In this document: positions 41,179 to 50,507 of the stretch, piece after piece
Position numbering within the stretch: the stretch's first letter is position 1
Layout of the letters: every line of letters begins with the position of its first letter
Assembly: GCA_045538835.1 (NCBI GenBank)
Contig: JAZQEF010000011.1
Span: 62,001-126,000, forward strand
Length of the DNA stretch: 64,000 nucleotides
Reading direction: 5' to 3'
DNA from: RGIG6165 sp045538835
GTDB taxonomy: Bacteria; Bacillota; Clostridia; Oscillospirales; Feifaniaceae
The notes under the pieces: generated by a model
Told to the model about the DNA's origin: nothing
Database searches by the model: none
Seen by the model: only the letters and a program-made list of their open reading frames with translations
Position numbers and translations under genes: made by a program

Positions 41179-43003
41179 CGAAGATATCAGAAAGACGGCT
41201 GCCCCCGATATGTCACAGCGTATAATAGGCGGTGGCGGCAATATGGCACGCCAGCGCGCGGCAAATTTGCTTGCAGAAAAGCCCAAGGATATGAAGGGCA
41301 CGATAAAGAGGATATTTACATATCTTAATAAATCAAAACTCGGCATGACGCTTGCGATAATATTGCTGCTCATTCATACAGGGCTTGACCTGCTGACGAC
41401 ATATCTGCTCAAACCCGCAGTAAACAACTACATAATTCCTAAGGACTATGACGGCCTTGTAAAATTGTGTATCGTACTTGCGGCGCTCTATGTGATAAGC
41501 GGTATTTTCCAGTATTTGTCAAACAAAATGCTCATACGCATTTCGCAGACTGCGACACATACAATGAGAAGCGAACTTTTCAGAAAACTGCAGACCTTGC
41601 CTGTCTCATATTTTGACAGAAATCACTTCGGTGATATAATGAGCCGATTTACAAATGACCTTGAAAATGTTGCGCTTGCACTTAAAGACACACTGGCAAA
41701 ACTGTTTCAATGCATATTCAATACGGCAGGCACTATATTTTTGATGTTATGGATATCACCAAAACTCACAGTGGTATCGCTTTTGTCCATTCCCGTGATA
41801 TATTTTGTCACAGGTTTTATCACAAAACATACTAAGAAGCATTATCGTCGCTATCAAGCAGATCTTGCAACGGTCAACTCCTATGCAGAGGAGAGAATAT
41901 CGGGACAGTATGTAGTTTCTGCTTTTGACAGAGGTCATGAGGTATGTAAAGAATTTGCAGACTATGCGGAAACTCTGCGCAAAAACGGCATAAAAGCACA
42001 GTTTATATCCAGCATAACAATGCCTTCGCTCAAAGGTATAAACAATATATTTTACGGTTTTACCGTAATGTATGCGGGAATTCTCGCTTTAACGCAAGGT
42101 CTTGATCTTGGCGGTATCAGCGCATTTTTAAAGTATGCAAAGAAATTTGCCAACCCGATAAATGAGATATCGCATCAGATAATCGCCATTCAGGCGGCAG
42201 TTGCAGGCGCAGAGCGTGTGTTTATGGCGCTTGATACAGAGAGCGAGTACCGTGACAACGAAGTTTTAAAACCTGAGACGTTCAGCGGAGATATTTCGAT
42301 AGAAAATGTTGATTTTTCATACACGCCCGAAAGAAAGATACTTAAAAATATCTCGGTCGATGTAAAGAAAGGTCAGCACATTGCACTTGTCGGTCCGACG
42401 GGCGCGGGCAAGACGACGATAGTCAATCTGCTAATGCGCTTTTATGAACTTGACAGCGGCAAAATAACCATTGACGGAAATGATATCACCAATATCGACA
42501 GAAAGACACTGCGCAGAAATTTCGGTATCGTTTTGCAGGACACGAGTCTGTTTACGATGAGTGTTGCTGACAATATCAGATTTGGAAAACCCGAGGCAAC
42601 GATGGAAGAGGTCGTTGCGGCGGCAAAACTTGCAGGCGCAGACAGATTTATAAGGCAACTTGAAAACGGATATGAAACCCTTCTTTCCGAAGGCGGCGGT
42701 ACGCTGTCTGGCGGGCAGAGGCAACTTTTAAATATTGCCAGAGCGTTTCTTATAGATCCGCCCATGTTGATACTTGATGAGGCGACATCAAATGTCGACA
42801 CCAGAACAGAACTTCAGATACAGACGGCGATGAAGACGCTTATGAAGGGCAAAACCGCCTTTCTTATTGCACACCGCCTCTCCACCATTCGTGACTGCGA
42901 TATGATACTTGTTATCGACGGCGGTGAGATAGTTGAACGGGGCAGTCAAGAAGAACTTGTTGCTATGGACGGCCTGTACGCAAAACTTTATAAAGGAATA
43001 TAA
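41171..43003 (+). CDS. Heterodimeric ABC exporter, catalytically complete subunit
   Basis: The partner of the preceding gene. An N-terminal cytoplasmic stretch of about 50 residues (IIGGGGNMARQRAANLLAEK) leads into the TM domain, where LQTLPVSYFDRNHFGDIMSR is a typical coupling region. The ATPase has Walker A GPTGAGKTT, signature LSGGQRQ, Walker B LILDEATSNVD and H-loop IAHRLST, all canonical. The product is 610 aa. comM starts 2 bp after its stop, so all three genes may be on one transcript. Confidence 0.95.
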   Translation: MSNEDIRKTAAPDMSQRIIGGGGNMARQRAANLLAEKPKDMKGTIKRIFTYLNKSKLGMTLAIILLLIHTGLDLLTTYLLKPAVNNYIIPKDYDGLVKLCIVLAALYVISGIFQYLSNKMLIRISQTATHTMRSELFRKLQTLPVSYFDRNHFGDIMSRFTNDLENVALALKDTLAKLFQCIFNTAGTIFLMLWISPKLTVVSLLSIPVIYFVTGFITKHTKKHYRRYQADLATVNSYAEERISGQYVVSAFDRGHEVCKEFADYAETLRKNGIKAQFISSITMPSLKGINNIFYGFTVMYAGILALTQGLDLGGISAFLKYAKKFANPINEISHQIIAIQAAVAGAERVFMALDTESEYRDNEVLKPETFSGDISIENVDFSYTPERKILKNISVDVKKGQHIALVGPTGAGKTTIVNLLMRFYELDSGKITIDGNDITNIDRKTLRRNFGIVLQDTSLFTMSVADNIRFGKPEATMEEVVAAAKLAGADRFIRQLENGYETLLSEGGGTLSGGQRQLLNIARAFLIDPPMLILDEATSNVDTRTELQIQTAMKTLMKGKTAFLIAHRLSTIRDCDMILVIDGGEIVERGSQEELVAMDGLYAKLYKGI

Positions 43004-43005
43004 AT

Positions 43006-44526
43006 ATGACATTTACAGTTAAATCAGTCGCACTTAAGGGAATAGACGGTTACTTTGTCACCGTTGAAGCCGACTGTTTAAAGGGAATACCGTCGTTTGA
43101 CATTGTCGGTATGGCAGGTAAGGCGGTCAAAGAGGCGACACGTCGTGTACGAAGTGCGTATTCAAATGCGGTAGGTGATTTTCAAAAGGGACGTATCACA
43201 GTCAATCTTGCGCCTGCCGACACCGAAAAAGAGGCATCGGCGCTCGATCTGCCTATATTTATCGCTGTTTGCGGAGCATTCGGTCTGCTGGATAAAGTGG
43301 CAGAGGACACAGTTTTTATAGGGGAACTCTCGCTCTCGGGCGAACTTCGCGAAATAAACGGTGTGCTTGCATATGCAGCATTTGCTGCTGAAAACGGAAT
43401 AAAAAGTATAGTTCTGCCTAAGTGCTGTGCAGAAGAAGCGGCGCTTATTCCCGGAATTGAAGTTATAGGAATAACAGATGCGAAAGAACTGCTCTCTTAC
43501 TTAAGAGGTGAGATAAGCATTTTTCCGCAGGAGAGTGACCTTGCTAACACGGATGAAAGAGATGTTCTTCCAGATTTTGCAGAGGTAAGAGGTCACTATT
43601 TTGCAAAACGTGCACTTGAAATTGCGGCGGCGGGCGGCCACAACATTGCGCTTATCGGACCTCCCGGAAGCGGAAAGAGTATGCTTGCAAAGAGGCTTCC
43701 TTCGATAATGCCTCCGCTTGACCGAGAGGAAGTCGTAGAAGTGACAAAGATATGGTCCGTTGCAGGCAGGGCGCAGGGGAAACTTATACAGGCGCCGCCT
43801 TTCAGAAGTCCGCATCACACGGTGTCCCCCGTCGGTCTGTCGGGCGGCGGCTCGATTCCAAGACCGGGTGAGATATCGCTCGCCCATCGCGGTGTACTTT
43901 TTCTTGATGAATGGCCCGAATTTTCAAAGAATACACTTGAAATTTTAAGACAGCCGATTGAAGATAAGCAGATAACCATCTCGCGTGCGGCGCAGAGCAG
44001 TACTTTCCCTGCCAATTTCATACTTGTATGCGCGGCAAATCCCTGTAAATGCGGAAATTTCGGTACGGATAAACAGTGCTCATGCACACCGAGAGAACGA
44101 AAGACATACATGTCGCACATCAGCGGACCTTTGCTTGACCGAATGGATCTTATGGTTGAAGTACCATCCGTTCCCTTGAGCGATCTTGAAAACAAGATGG
44201 CGGAAGAACCGAGCAGCAGTATATTAAAGCGTGTGCTTGCCGCAAGGGAACGCCAGAAAATACGACTTGCACCGTATGGCAAGAAACTCAACAGTCAGAT
44301 GACTCATGATATGATAACAAAACTCTGCCGTCTGACAGACGGGGCACGAGATCTGGTAACAAAGGCGTTTGATTTCTACGGTCTTACGGCACGAAGTTAT
44401 GACAGACTTCTCAAAACGGCTCAGACGGTCGCCGACCTCGAGGGCAAGGACGAAATAGATGAACTTATAATAGCAGAAGTGGTATCCTACCGCACGGCAG
44501 AAAAGAAATACTTTTTCAGAGGATAA
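43006..44526 (+). CDS. comM: YifB/ComM-family Mg-chelatase-like AAA+ ATPase
   Basis: ComM is a hexameric helicase that aids branch migration during natural transformation; YifB homologues are widespread. The N-terminal domain (VKSVALKGIDGYFVTVEAD, PSFDIVGMAGKAVKEA) resembles a Lon-type fold. The AAA+ core has Walker A GPPGSGKSMLAKRLP, PFRSPHHTVSPVGLSGGG and Walker B GVLFLDEWPEF. A zinc-type CAANPCKCG...CSCTPRE motif follows, then a C-terminal helical lid. The 506-aa length is normal. Other competence genes are absent from the window. Confidence 0.94.
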   Translation: MTFTVKSVALKGIDGYFVTVEADCLKGIPSFDIVGMAGKAVKEATRRVRSAYSNAVGDFQKGRITVNLAPADTEKEASALDLPIFIAVCGAFGLLDKVAEDTVFIGELSLSGELREINGVLAYAAFAAENGIKSIVLPKCCAEEAALIPGIEVIGITDAKELLSYLRGEISIFPQESDLANTDERDVLPDFAEVRGHYFAKRALEIAAAGGHNIALIGPPGSGKSMLAKRLPSIMPPLDREEVVEVTKIWSVAGRAQGKLIQAPPFRSPHHTVSPVGLSGGGSIPRPGEISLAHRGVLFLDEWPEFSKNTLEILRQPIEDKQITISRAAQSSTFPANFILVCAANPCKCGNFGTDKQCSCTPRERKTYMSHISGPLLDRMDLMVEVPSVPLSDLENKMAEEPSSSILKRVLAARERQKIRLAPYGKKLNSQMTHDMITKLCRLTDGARDLVTKAFDFYGLTARSYDRLLKTAQTVADLEGKDEIDELIIAEVVSYRTAEKKYFFRG

Positions 44527-44556
44527 AAAAACACCGAGAATTTTTCTCGGTGTTTT
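44525..44556. terminator. Bidirectional terminator, comM / small membrane ORF
   Basis: A 13-bp perfect stem (AAAACACCGAGAA / TTCTCGGTGTTTT, loop TTT) lies between the convergent stops. Confidence 0.9.
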
Positions 44557-44557
44557 C

Positions 44558-44701
44558 TCATATTTTAAGTAAATATCCGTATCTGAAAAGCAAATATGCA
44601 ATAATCGGGACAGCGACTGCACCTAAAATTGCAAGAATTCGCACGAAGGGAGAGCGTTTTGCCATAGGCTCTGTCAATTCGTTTACATCTTTTTCCTCCA
44701 T
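44558..44701 (-). CDS. 47-aa single-pass membrane protein
   Basis: The ATG at 44701 follows a perfect AAGGAGG, 10 bp after the deacetylase stop, and a terminator lies beyond the stop, so it is the last gene of the operon. The N-terminal 20 residues are charged (MEEKDVNELTEPMAKRSP). Residues about 22-39 form one membrane helix (ILAILGAVAVPIIAYLLF) and a short basic tail ends YLLKI. No known family is recognised. Its place suggests a role with the surface-modifying enzymes upstream, for example as a membrane partner; this is inference. Confidence 0.8.
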   Translation of the reverse strand: MEEKDVNELTEPMAKRSPFVRILAILGAVAVPIIAYLLFRYGYLLKI

Positions 44702-44711
44702 AGGTCCTCCT

Positions 44712-46049
44712 TTATTTACAGAGGGCAAGATAAACGCCCTTTATGAGGTCTGCATGAGTTGCAGTCTGTGACAGAGACTTTGTCGCGCCGCCGAAGCGTG
44801 AGATAACGCTGTCGAGTTCTTCACCCGACATAACTTTGTCGGGCAGGAAGTACTTGCCCTTGGGCTGCATTATATCGTTTTCGACACACCAGCGAATGGC
44901 TGTCGAATAAGGGTCGCTCATTTTGACGTCTTTAAACACATCGGGAGCTTTTGGATTTTTCATAAGTTCAATAATTCGTGCAATTATTGCGGAGGGCGGT
45001 GCGATAAGCATAGCCGCCTCCCCTCTTGTGAGAGGCTTTGCAGTACGAACGGTATTGTCATCAAACGCAACACATCTGCCGTGTTCTGCCAGCCATTTTG
45101 CTTCGGTAAAACAGTCGTCCCCCTCGCCAAGGTCGGCAAAAGGAGATATTTCCATAAGTTCGCTGACGGGTATTACACGGTAACCCTTTTTTGAAAGGAG
45201 TTTAAGTTGTGTGTCAAGACCGTCTGCAACAGGCGAACGGCTTGCCATATTATAACCGTCTTTCTGGAAGATTATCTGTCCGCAGAGAGCGTTCTCATCT
45301 TCTTCAAGAGCCACTTTAAGCGGATTTATCATTTCTTCTACTTCTGCTTCATAGCCGTCTGCACAGGGAAGCCAGCCGGCGCCGTCAAAAGATGCCGCCA
45401 TATACTGATACTGCATAAGCGCATAGGCATCGTAACTCGTAAAGCCGCCCTTTATCTTGTCCACATAGTGAGGCGGACGGGAGAGTTTGATGTCATAACC
45501 GTCACGCTCCTCGAGCAGAGCATCAAGGCGGCGCAGATCTGTAAGAACTTCGGTGAGAGAGTTCCAGGTCTTCCGCTTGTTATATATCATATTCTTTTTT
45601 CCAAAGAGAAGATGTCTGTATGAATGGTTTGAGATCTCGTGACCGTCCGAGAGGATCTTGTGTATGAGATCGGGTTTGTGTTTTGCACCGCCGAAACGGT
45701 CGCACTCAAACTGAGGATAGTGGTCATATTTTATGCCGCCCCATGAAGCAGAGCCCTCTGCACCTATTTCATCTGGATAGTTCTCACTTGTATCGCCCAC
45801 AACGTCGAACGTGCCTCTGGCATCGTAACGGCGCATGATTTCAAGAATCTTTTCGGTGAGGGAGAGTTCATCCCCCTTGTCGGGACTTGGCGGCAGCGCG
45901 CATGGACCGTCATCAAACGTCATTGCCACAACACGCTGATCCGTTTTAACACGCTCTATCCTTCGAACAAGTCCCATATAGTGACGTTTTGGGAAAAACT
46001 TTTGAATAATTGCTTTTACTTTTTTTCCTATCCTGACTATTAATGCCAC
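44712..46049 (-). CDS. Polysaccharide deacetylase (CE4) with C-terminal SLH-like region
   Basis: Residues about 38-260 form a NodB-type domain: metal Asp in AMTFDDGP and the His pair in GHEISNHSYRH, followed by LSRPPHY (the usual R-PP-Y motif). It would remove acetyl groups from GlcNAc-type polymers. Residues about 310-445 contain SLH-like units (KPLTRGEAAMLI, SDPYSTAIRWCVENDIM, DKVMSGEELDSVI), pointing to wall attachment. No clear signal peptide is seen, only an amphipathic VRIGKKVKAIIQKFF start, so how it leaves the cell is unclear. The start is GTG at 46049 behind GGAGGG. It overlaps the PHP gene by 10 bp. Confidence 0.85.
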   Translation of the reverse strand: MALIVRIGKKVKAIIQKFFPKRHYMGLVRRIERVKTDQRVVAMTFDDGPCALPPSPDKGDELSLTEKILEIMRRYDARGTFDVVGDTSENYPDEIGAEGSASWGGIKYDHYPQFECDRFGGAKHKPDLIHKILSDGHEISNHSYRHLLFGKKNMIYNKRKTWNSLTEVLTDLRRLDALLEERDGYDIKLSRPPHYVDKIKGGFTSYDAYALMQYQYMAASFDGAGWLPCADGYEAEVEEMINPLKVALEEDENALCGQIIFQKDGYNMASRSPVADGLDTQLKLLSKKGYRVIPVSELMEISPFADLGEGDDCFTEAKWLAEHGRCVAFDDNTVRTAKPLTRGEAAMLIAPPSAIIARIIELMKNPKAPDVFKDVKMSDPYSTAIRWCVENDIMQPKGKYFLPDKVMSGEELDSVISRFGGATKSLSQTATHADLIKGVYLALCK

Positions 46050-46795
46050 TGTTTACCCTCCAACACAACTTTTTTTCTTGGTGTAAATATGTCTTTTATG
46101 AAAAGAAGGACTATCTTTACGAGCCTGTCGGGAACTCTGTACCACTTGCCTGCATCTATCTGTCTATACAGTTGAGATATGCCACGGTATACCTTTCTTG
46201 AGGGAGTGTGATAAACATCGCCTCTGGCGTGGCGGAGCGCTTCGCGCACACCGTCAGCCGTAAGTTCTCTGACATCAAGCTGAACATATGTATTACCTAT
46301 TTCTGCAGGAAGATGAGCATCACTGCCTGCAGTAAAGAGACCGAGCACATTTTCCTTGGCAAGTTTATTTGCTTTGTTGCTGATGCGCGCATTTGCAACT
46401 TCAACGGCAACACCGCGGTCAATAAACTTTTTTATATCCTTACTGTTCTCTGTAACTGCATAGGGGTGAGCAAGTATGGGGAAATCCTGTCTGCACAGAT
46501 CCTTGAGAAGTGAAGATGCATCATTTCTTGCAGGCTGTGGAGATGTCATAAAAAGACCGATTATATGACCTGCATTTGTTGAATATTCAATTGCAGGAAG
46601 GAATAGAACACCGTCAATAAATCCTTTTTCATCGGATCTTGCAAGTATTTCATAATATCCGTCTGTAGTGTTGTGATCGCAGACGCAGACACAGTCAATC
46701 CCCTTCTTTTTTGCTGCTTTTGCGATCTCTTCAAGTGACATTCTGCAGTCGTGTGAATTGTGTGAGTGTACATGAAAGTCAGCTTTGATTTTCAT
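46040..46795 (-). CDS. PHP-domain metal-dependent phosphoesterase
   Basis: The four PHP motifs are visible: DFHVHSHNSHD at the N-terminus, CVCDHNTTDG, a central AIEYSTNAGHIIG and LAHPYAVTE, and AGSDAHLPAEIG near the end. These supply the metal-binding His and Asp residues of a polymerase/histidinol-phosphatase-type hydrolase. The C-terminal part ends in a basic, hydrophobic tail with IKDIFTPRKK. It overlaps the ATP-grasp stop by one base (TAATG). The substrate is unknown. PHP enzymes near polysaccharide genes often act as phosphatases; that role is inference here. Confidence 0.88.
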   Translation of the reverse strand: MKIKADFHVHSHNSHDCRMSLEEIAKAAKKKGIDCVCVCDHNTTDGYYEILARSDEKGFIDGVLFLPAIEYSTNAGHIIGLFMTSPQPARNDASSLLKDLCRQDFPILAHPYAVTENSKDIKKFIDRGVAVEVANARISNKANKLAKENVLGLFTAGSDAHLPAEIGNTYVQLDVRELTADGVREALRHARGDVYHTPSRKVYRGISQLYRQIDAGKWYRVPDRLVKIVLLFIKDIFTPRKKVVLEGKQWH

Positions 46796-47826
46796 TATTC
46801 TTTGCTCCTTATGGATTTAATATATGAAAACGTCCCTTTAAGATCGTGAAAATCAATAATACCGTCTTTCACACGGGGACTGAATATATCTTTAATAATT
46901 TCAAGCGTTTTTTTTATATTTTTCCTCTTGAGATATGCAAGTATCAGTTTTATTTCGCTTGTAAAAAATGTCATTTTACAGTCGGCCTGCGGGATGCTTC
47001 TGACAGTGTCCTTGCCTGCGCTTGCAAGCGCCCAGTTTTGTGAAAAACTACTTTTTGAAATGCGTGTCAGCGCATAACTCCCCCACACGCGGGGGTTTAT
47101 CTCCATAAGGACGCCGCCTTTCCATTCGACCATTGCAATACCCTCAAACGAAAGTGATGCAAGCAGTTTTTCGGAGTGACCGATAAGGTCTTTATCGAAG
47201 TGGGTAATACAGCAGGAGGAAGGACCGCCCGATAAGGGACATTCTCTTATACGCCGGTGTGATATAAAATCAAGACATTTGCCGTCTTTCATTATCATAC
47301 AGACACCGACACCGTCACCCTCTATCTTTTCCTGGAAAATGAGGTCGGGGTATTTTTCTTTTAGCAAAGTATGCTCTTTTTCATCTTTTACAACAAAGTA
47401 ACGCTCACTCGCCTTAAGACCGAGTTTTTCACCGCAGGGGAATTTTGCAATACATGGATAATTAGTAGGCAAACCCGGTGTGGGAATACCGATGCTCTTT
47501 GCAAGTGAAAGTACATATGATTTATCATTTGCCCTGTCCAAAACGTCTCTTTCGGGAACAAGAACATGACAGACGCTGTCATATTTTTCTCTGTTTGACG
47601 AAACTTCTTCTATCGTTTCCCTGCCGACACAGAGCAAGGTCGGCATATCGTATTTTTTGCATATTTCATAGGGTGAGTCGCACTTAAAATGTGCATTCAC
47701 ACCCTTTGACATACCGCCGACACAGTTTTTTCTGTATGTCGCAACGACCGTATACCCTGCATCTGCAAGGTCACGGATAAGCGGAAGTGTCATTCTGTAA
47801 TCGGTATCTGTCACGATAACGGTCAT
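46795..47826 (-). CDS. ATP-grasp ligase of unknown specificity
   Basis: The N-terminal Rossmann-like part (MTVIVTDTDYRMTLPLIRDL) is followed by the ATP-grasp fold: KSYVLSLAKSIGIPTP, YPCIAKFPCGEKLGLKASER, VGVCMIMKDGKCLDFISHRR, and the metal-binding MVEWKGGVLMEINPRVWGS. Such enzymes join a carboxylate to an amine or thiol through an acyl-phosphate. The C-terminal tail carries IKDIFSPRVKDG, like the tail of the PHP protein next door. It overlaps tatD by ATGA and PHP by one base, so the three are tightly coupled. Related proteins are found in surface-polymer clusters, but no substrate can be assigned. Confidence 0.85.
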   Translation of the reverse strand: MTVIVTDTDYRMTLPLIRDLADAGYTVVATYRKNCVGGMSKGVNAHFKCDSPYEICKKYDMPTLLCVGRETIEEVSSNREKYDSVCHVLVPERDVLDRANDKSYVLSLAKSIGIPTPGLPTNYPCIAKFPCGEKLGLKASERYFVVKDEKEHTLLKEKYPDLIFQEKIEGDGVGVCMIMKDGKCLDFISHRRIRECPLSGGPSSCCITHFDKDLIGHSEKLLASLSFEGIAMVEWKGGVLMEINPRVWGSYALTRISKSSFSQNWALASAGKDTVRSIPQADCKMTFFTSEIKLILAYLKRKNIKKTLEIIKDIFSPRVKDGIIDFHDLKGTFSYIKSIRSKE

Positions 47827-48581
47827 ATTCCAAACACCTTTTTTGCATTATTTGCCGTTATTTCGGCAATATGGTCCAAACTGCAGCCGCGAATCTCTGC
47901 AAGGCGCTGCGCCGTATGAAGCACGAGTGAAGAGTCGTTTCTGCGGCCCCGCATCGGCTCAGGCGCAAGGTAAGGAGCATCCGTTTCAATAAGTAAACGG
48001 TCCTCCGGTACCCATTGCGCTACAGATAGCAGTTTCGAAGCGTTTTTAAATGTGAGTGTGCCTGCAAAACTGATATAACAGCCAAGCCCCACAAGTATTT
48101 TTGCAGACTCAAGCGAGCCGCTGTAACAGTGTATTATTGCTGCAGGACGCAGATCCGTGAGCACGTTTATGGTGTCAGCGTGCGCCTCGCGGTCGTGCAC
48201 GATGATAGGTTTTTTCACTTGATTTGCAATGTCACACTGCGCACGAAAAAAGTCTATCTGCCTGTCACGGGGCGCAAAATCGTAGTAATAATCAAGTCCG
48301 CATTCTCCGACTGCGACACATTTAATGTCCTCAAAATAGGGAAAAAGTTTGTCAAGGTCGGATAGTTCGTATTTTGAGCACTCGTGCGGATGTATACCTG
48401 CCGCATACCAGACATTATCATATCTGTGAGAGATATCTCTTGAAAATTCAGTGTCATCAAGGTCGGACGGGCAGGTCAGTATGCCGCAGTTTGATTCTGA
48501 CAAAAGTTTTTTTAGCAGAGCATCCCTGTCCTCGTCAAATCTTTTGTCGCAGTAGTGCGAATGTGTGTCAAAAAATTTCAT
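47823..48581 (-). CDS. tatD: TatD-family metal-dependent DNase
   Basis: A TIM-barrel hydrolase with nuclease activity in characterised members. It begins FFDTHSHYCDKRFDEDRD (metal His pair) and includes VGECGLDYYYDFAPRDRQ, IVHDREAH, AAIIHCYSGS and the metal Asp in LLIETDAPYLAP. The 252-aa length is normal. Its start overlaps the metG stop by ATGA, the common metG-tatD arrangement of Firmicutes. Confidence 0.96.
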   Translation of the reverse strand: MKFFDTHSHYCDKRFDEDRDALLKKLLSESNCGILTCPSDLDDTEFSRDISHRYDNVWYAAGIHPHECSKYELSDLDKLFPYFEDIKCVAVGECGLDYYYDFAPRDRQIDFFRAQCDIANQVKKPIIVHDREAHADTINVLTDLRPAAIIHCYSGSLESAKILVGLGCYISFAGTLTFKNASKLLSVAQWVPEDRLLIETDAPYLAPEPMRGRRNDSSLVLHTAQRLAEIRGCSLDHIAEITANNAKKVFGI

Positions 48582-50500
48582 CAGTGAATACCTGCACCGG
48601 GCTCAATACCCTCAAGGAAAAGAACTTTTACAGTATCTCCGTCATCAGCCGCAAGTATCATACCGCAACTCTCTTCACCGCAGAGTTTGACGGGTTTTAA
48701 GTTTTTGACAAGAACTACTGTTTTACCGATAAGTTCTTCGGGGGTGTAGTATGCTTTTATGCCGCTGCACACCTGCCTCGTCTCTTTACCGAGTGAAACG
48801 GAAAGTTTGTAGAGTTTTTTGCTCTTTTTTATCTCTTCGCAGGAAAGTATCTTTGCTGTGACAAGCTCTACTTTTGCAAAATCGTCTATGCCGATAAGGG
48901 CAAGACCGCTCTCCTCCTCTTTTTCTTCGTTTTCGGAAAGCATTTCCTCTATCTCTTTGCGTTTTTCGTTTTCGTCTATTCTTGCAAAGAGAGGCGTGGG
49001 GGCACCGGTCTTCGTGCCTGCTTTCAGAGCACCGAAGCATGAAACCGACTCAAAAGAGTCGATTTCACAGCCGAGTTGTGAAAGGATTTTATCTGCAGTT
49101 TCGGGCAGGAAGGGCTTTATCATAACTGCCGCTATGCGTATTCCTTCGCAGAGGTTATACAAAACAGTTGCAAGTCTGTCTGTTTCGCCGTTTTTGGCAA
49201 GCGTCCAGGGTGTTGTTTCGTCTATATATTTGTTGCAGCGTCTGAGAAGTGACCATACGCTGTCCATAGCATCAGCGACATGGAGTGTAGCCATGTTGTT
49301 AACGGCGCCTTTGACTGCTTCAGATGCGGTAAGTTTTAACTCGTCATCAAGAGCATCCGTCTTGTCAGGCGCAGGAATGACACCGTCAAAATATTTGCAG
49401 ACCATTGCGATCGTTCTGTTGACAAGGTTTCCTAAAATGTTTGCAAGATCGGAATTTGTTTTCGCCATAATGAGATCGTATGTGAAATTGCCGTCACTTG
49501 CAAAGGGCATTTCGTGGAGAAGATAGTATCTCACTGCATCAACGCCAAAGAGTTTCACAAGCTGCTCGGCATATACGACATTGCCCTTTGACTTACTCAT
49601 TTTATCATCGCCCATAAGAAGCCAGGGGTGGCCGAATACCTGCTTGGGAAGCGGTAAGTCAAGCGCCATAAGCATACAGGGCCAATAGATGGTGTGGAAA
49701 CGCAGAATATCCTTACCTATAAGGTGAACATCTGCGGGCCAATATTTTTCAAAGAGAGGCTGTTTATTGCCGTCCGGATGATAGCCAAGAGCTGTTATAT
49801 AGTTTGAAAGTGCATCTATCCACACATAGATGACATGTTTTGAGTCAAATTTTACCGGGACGCCCCAGTTGAACGAAGTTCTTGAAACACAGAGATCCTG
49901 CAGACCGGGACGTATAAAGTTATTCAGCATCTCGTTCTTCCTGCTCTCGGGCTGAATGAACTCGGGATTCTGCTCAATATATTCCTCAAGGCGTTTTGCA
50001 TATTTGCTCATCTTGAAGAAATATGCCTCTTCGCTTGCCTTGTGCACCTCGCGGCCGCAGTCGGGGCACTTGCCGTCAACAAGTTGTGTTTCGGTATAGA
50101 AACTCTCACAGGGAGTGCAGTAATAACCCTCGTATGAACCCTTGTATATGTCGCCCTGCTTAAACAATTTTTCAAAAATTGCTGCAACCGAGTCCATATG
50201 ATAGTCGTCGGTCGTGCGGATAAACTTGTCATAACTTACGTTCATAAAATCCCAGATGCGGCGTATCTCACCTGCGATATTATCAACGTGCTGCTGGGGT
50301 GAAATTCCCTCTGCCTCAGCCTGCTGCTGTATCTTTTCGCCGTGTTCGTCAGTTCCCGTGAGGAAGAAGACATCGTATCCTTCCAGTCTTTTAAATCGTG
50401 CGATCGCATCAGCGAGGACTGCCTCGTATGTGTTGCCTATGTGAGGCACTCTTGAAGTGTATGCTATTGCTGTTGAAATATAATAAGGTTTTTTTGACAT
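48581..50500 (-). CDS. metG: Methionyl-tRNA synthetase
   Basis: It charges tRNA-Met. Class I motifs are PHIGNTYEAV (HIGH type) and DDKMSKSKGN (KMSKS). The zinc-knuckle cysteines CTPCE...CPDC are present. The C-terminal 110 residues form a Trbp111-like tRNA-binding domain (AKVELVTAKILSCEEI, GIKAYYTPEELIGK). The ATG at 50500 follows AAGGAG, and MSKKPYYISTAIAYTS is the family start; an upstream ATG at 50590 lies in the preceding gene. The product is 639 aa. No T-box leader is visible ahead of it. Confidence 0.97.
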   Translation of the reverse strand: MSKKPYYISTAIAYTSRVPHIGNTYEAVLADAIARFKRLEGYDVFFLTGTDEHGEKIQQQAEAEGISPQQHVDNIAGEIRRIWDFMNVSYDKFIRTTDDYHMDSVAAIFEKLFKQGDIYKGSYEGYYCTPCESFYTETQLVDGKCPDCGREVHKASEEAYFFKMSKYAKRLEEYIEQNPEFIQPESRKNEMLNNFIRPGLQDLCVSRTSFNWGVPVKFDSKHVIYVWIDALSNYITALGYHPDGNKQPLFEKYWPADVHLIGKDILRFHTIYWPCMLMALDLPLPKQVFGHPWLLMGDDKMSKSKGNVVYAEQLVKLFGVDAVRYYLLHEMPFASDGNFTYDLIMAKTNSDLANILGNLVNRTIAMVCKYFDGVIPAPDKTDALDDELKLTASEAVKGAVNNMATLHVADAMDSVWSLLRRCNKYIDETTPWTLAKNGETDRLATVLYNLCEGIRIAAVMIKPFLPETADKILSQLGCEIDSFESVSCFGALKAGTKTGAPTPLFARIDENEKRKEIEEMLSENEEKEEESGLALIGIDDFAKVELVTAKILSCEEIKKSKKLYKLSVSLGKETRQVCSGIKAYYTPEELIGKTVVLVKNLKPVKLCGEESCGMILAADDGDTVKVLFLEGIEPGAGIH

Positions 50501-50507
50501 TTTATTT

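Noticed and set aside
49813..49822. CTATCCACA near-match to a DnaA box
   Set aside because: It lies inside metG coding sequence and is isolated.
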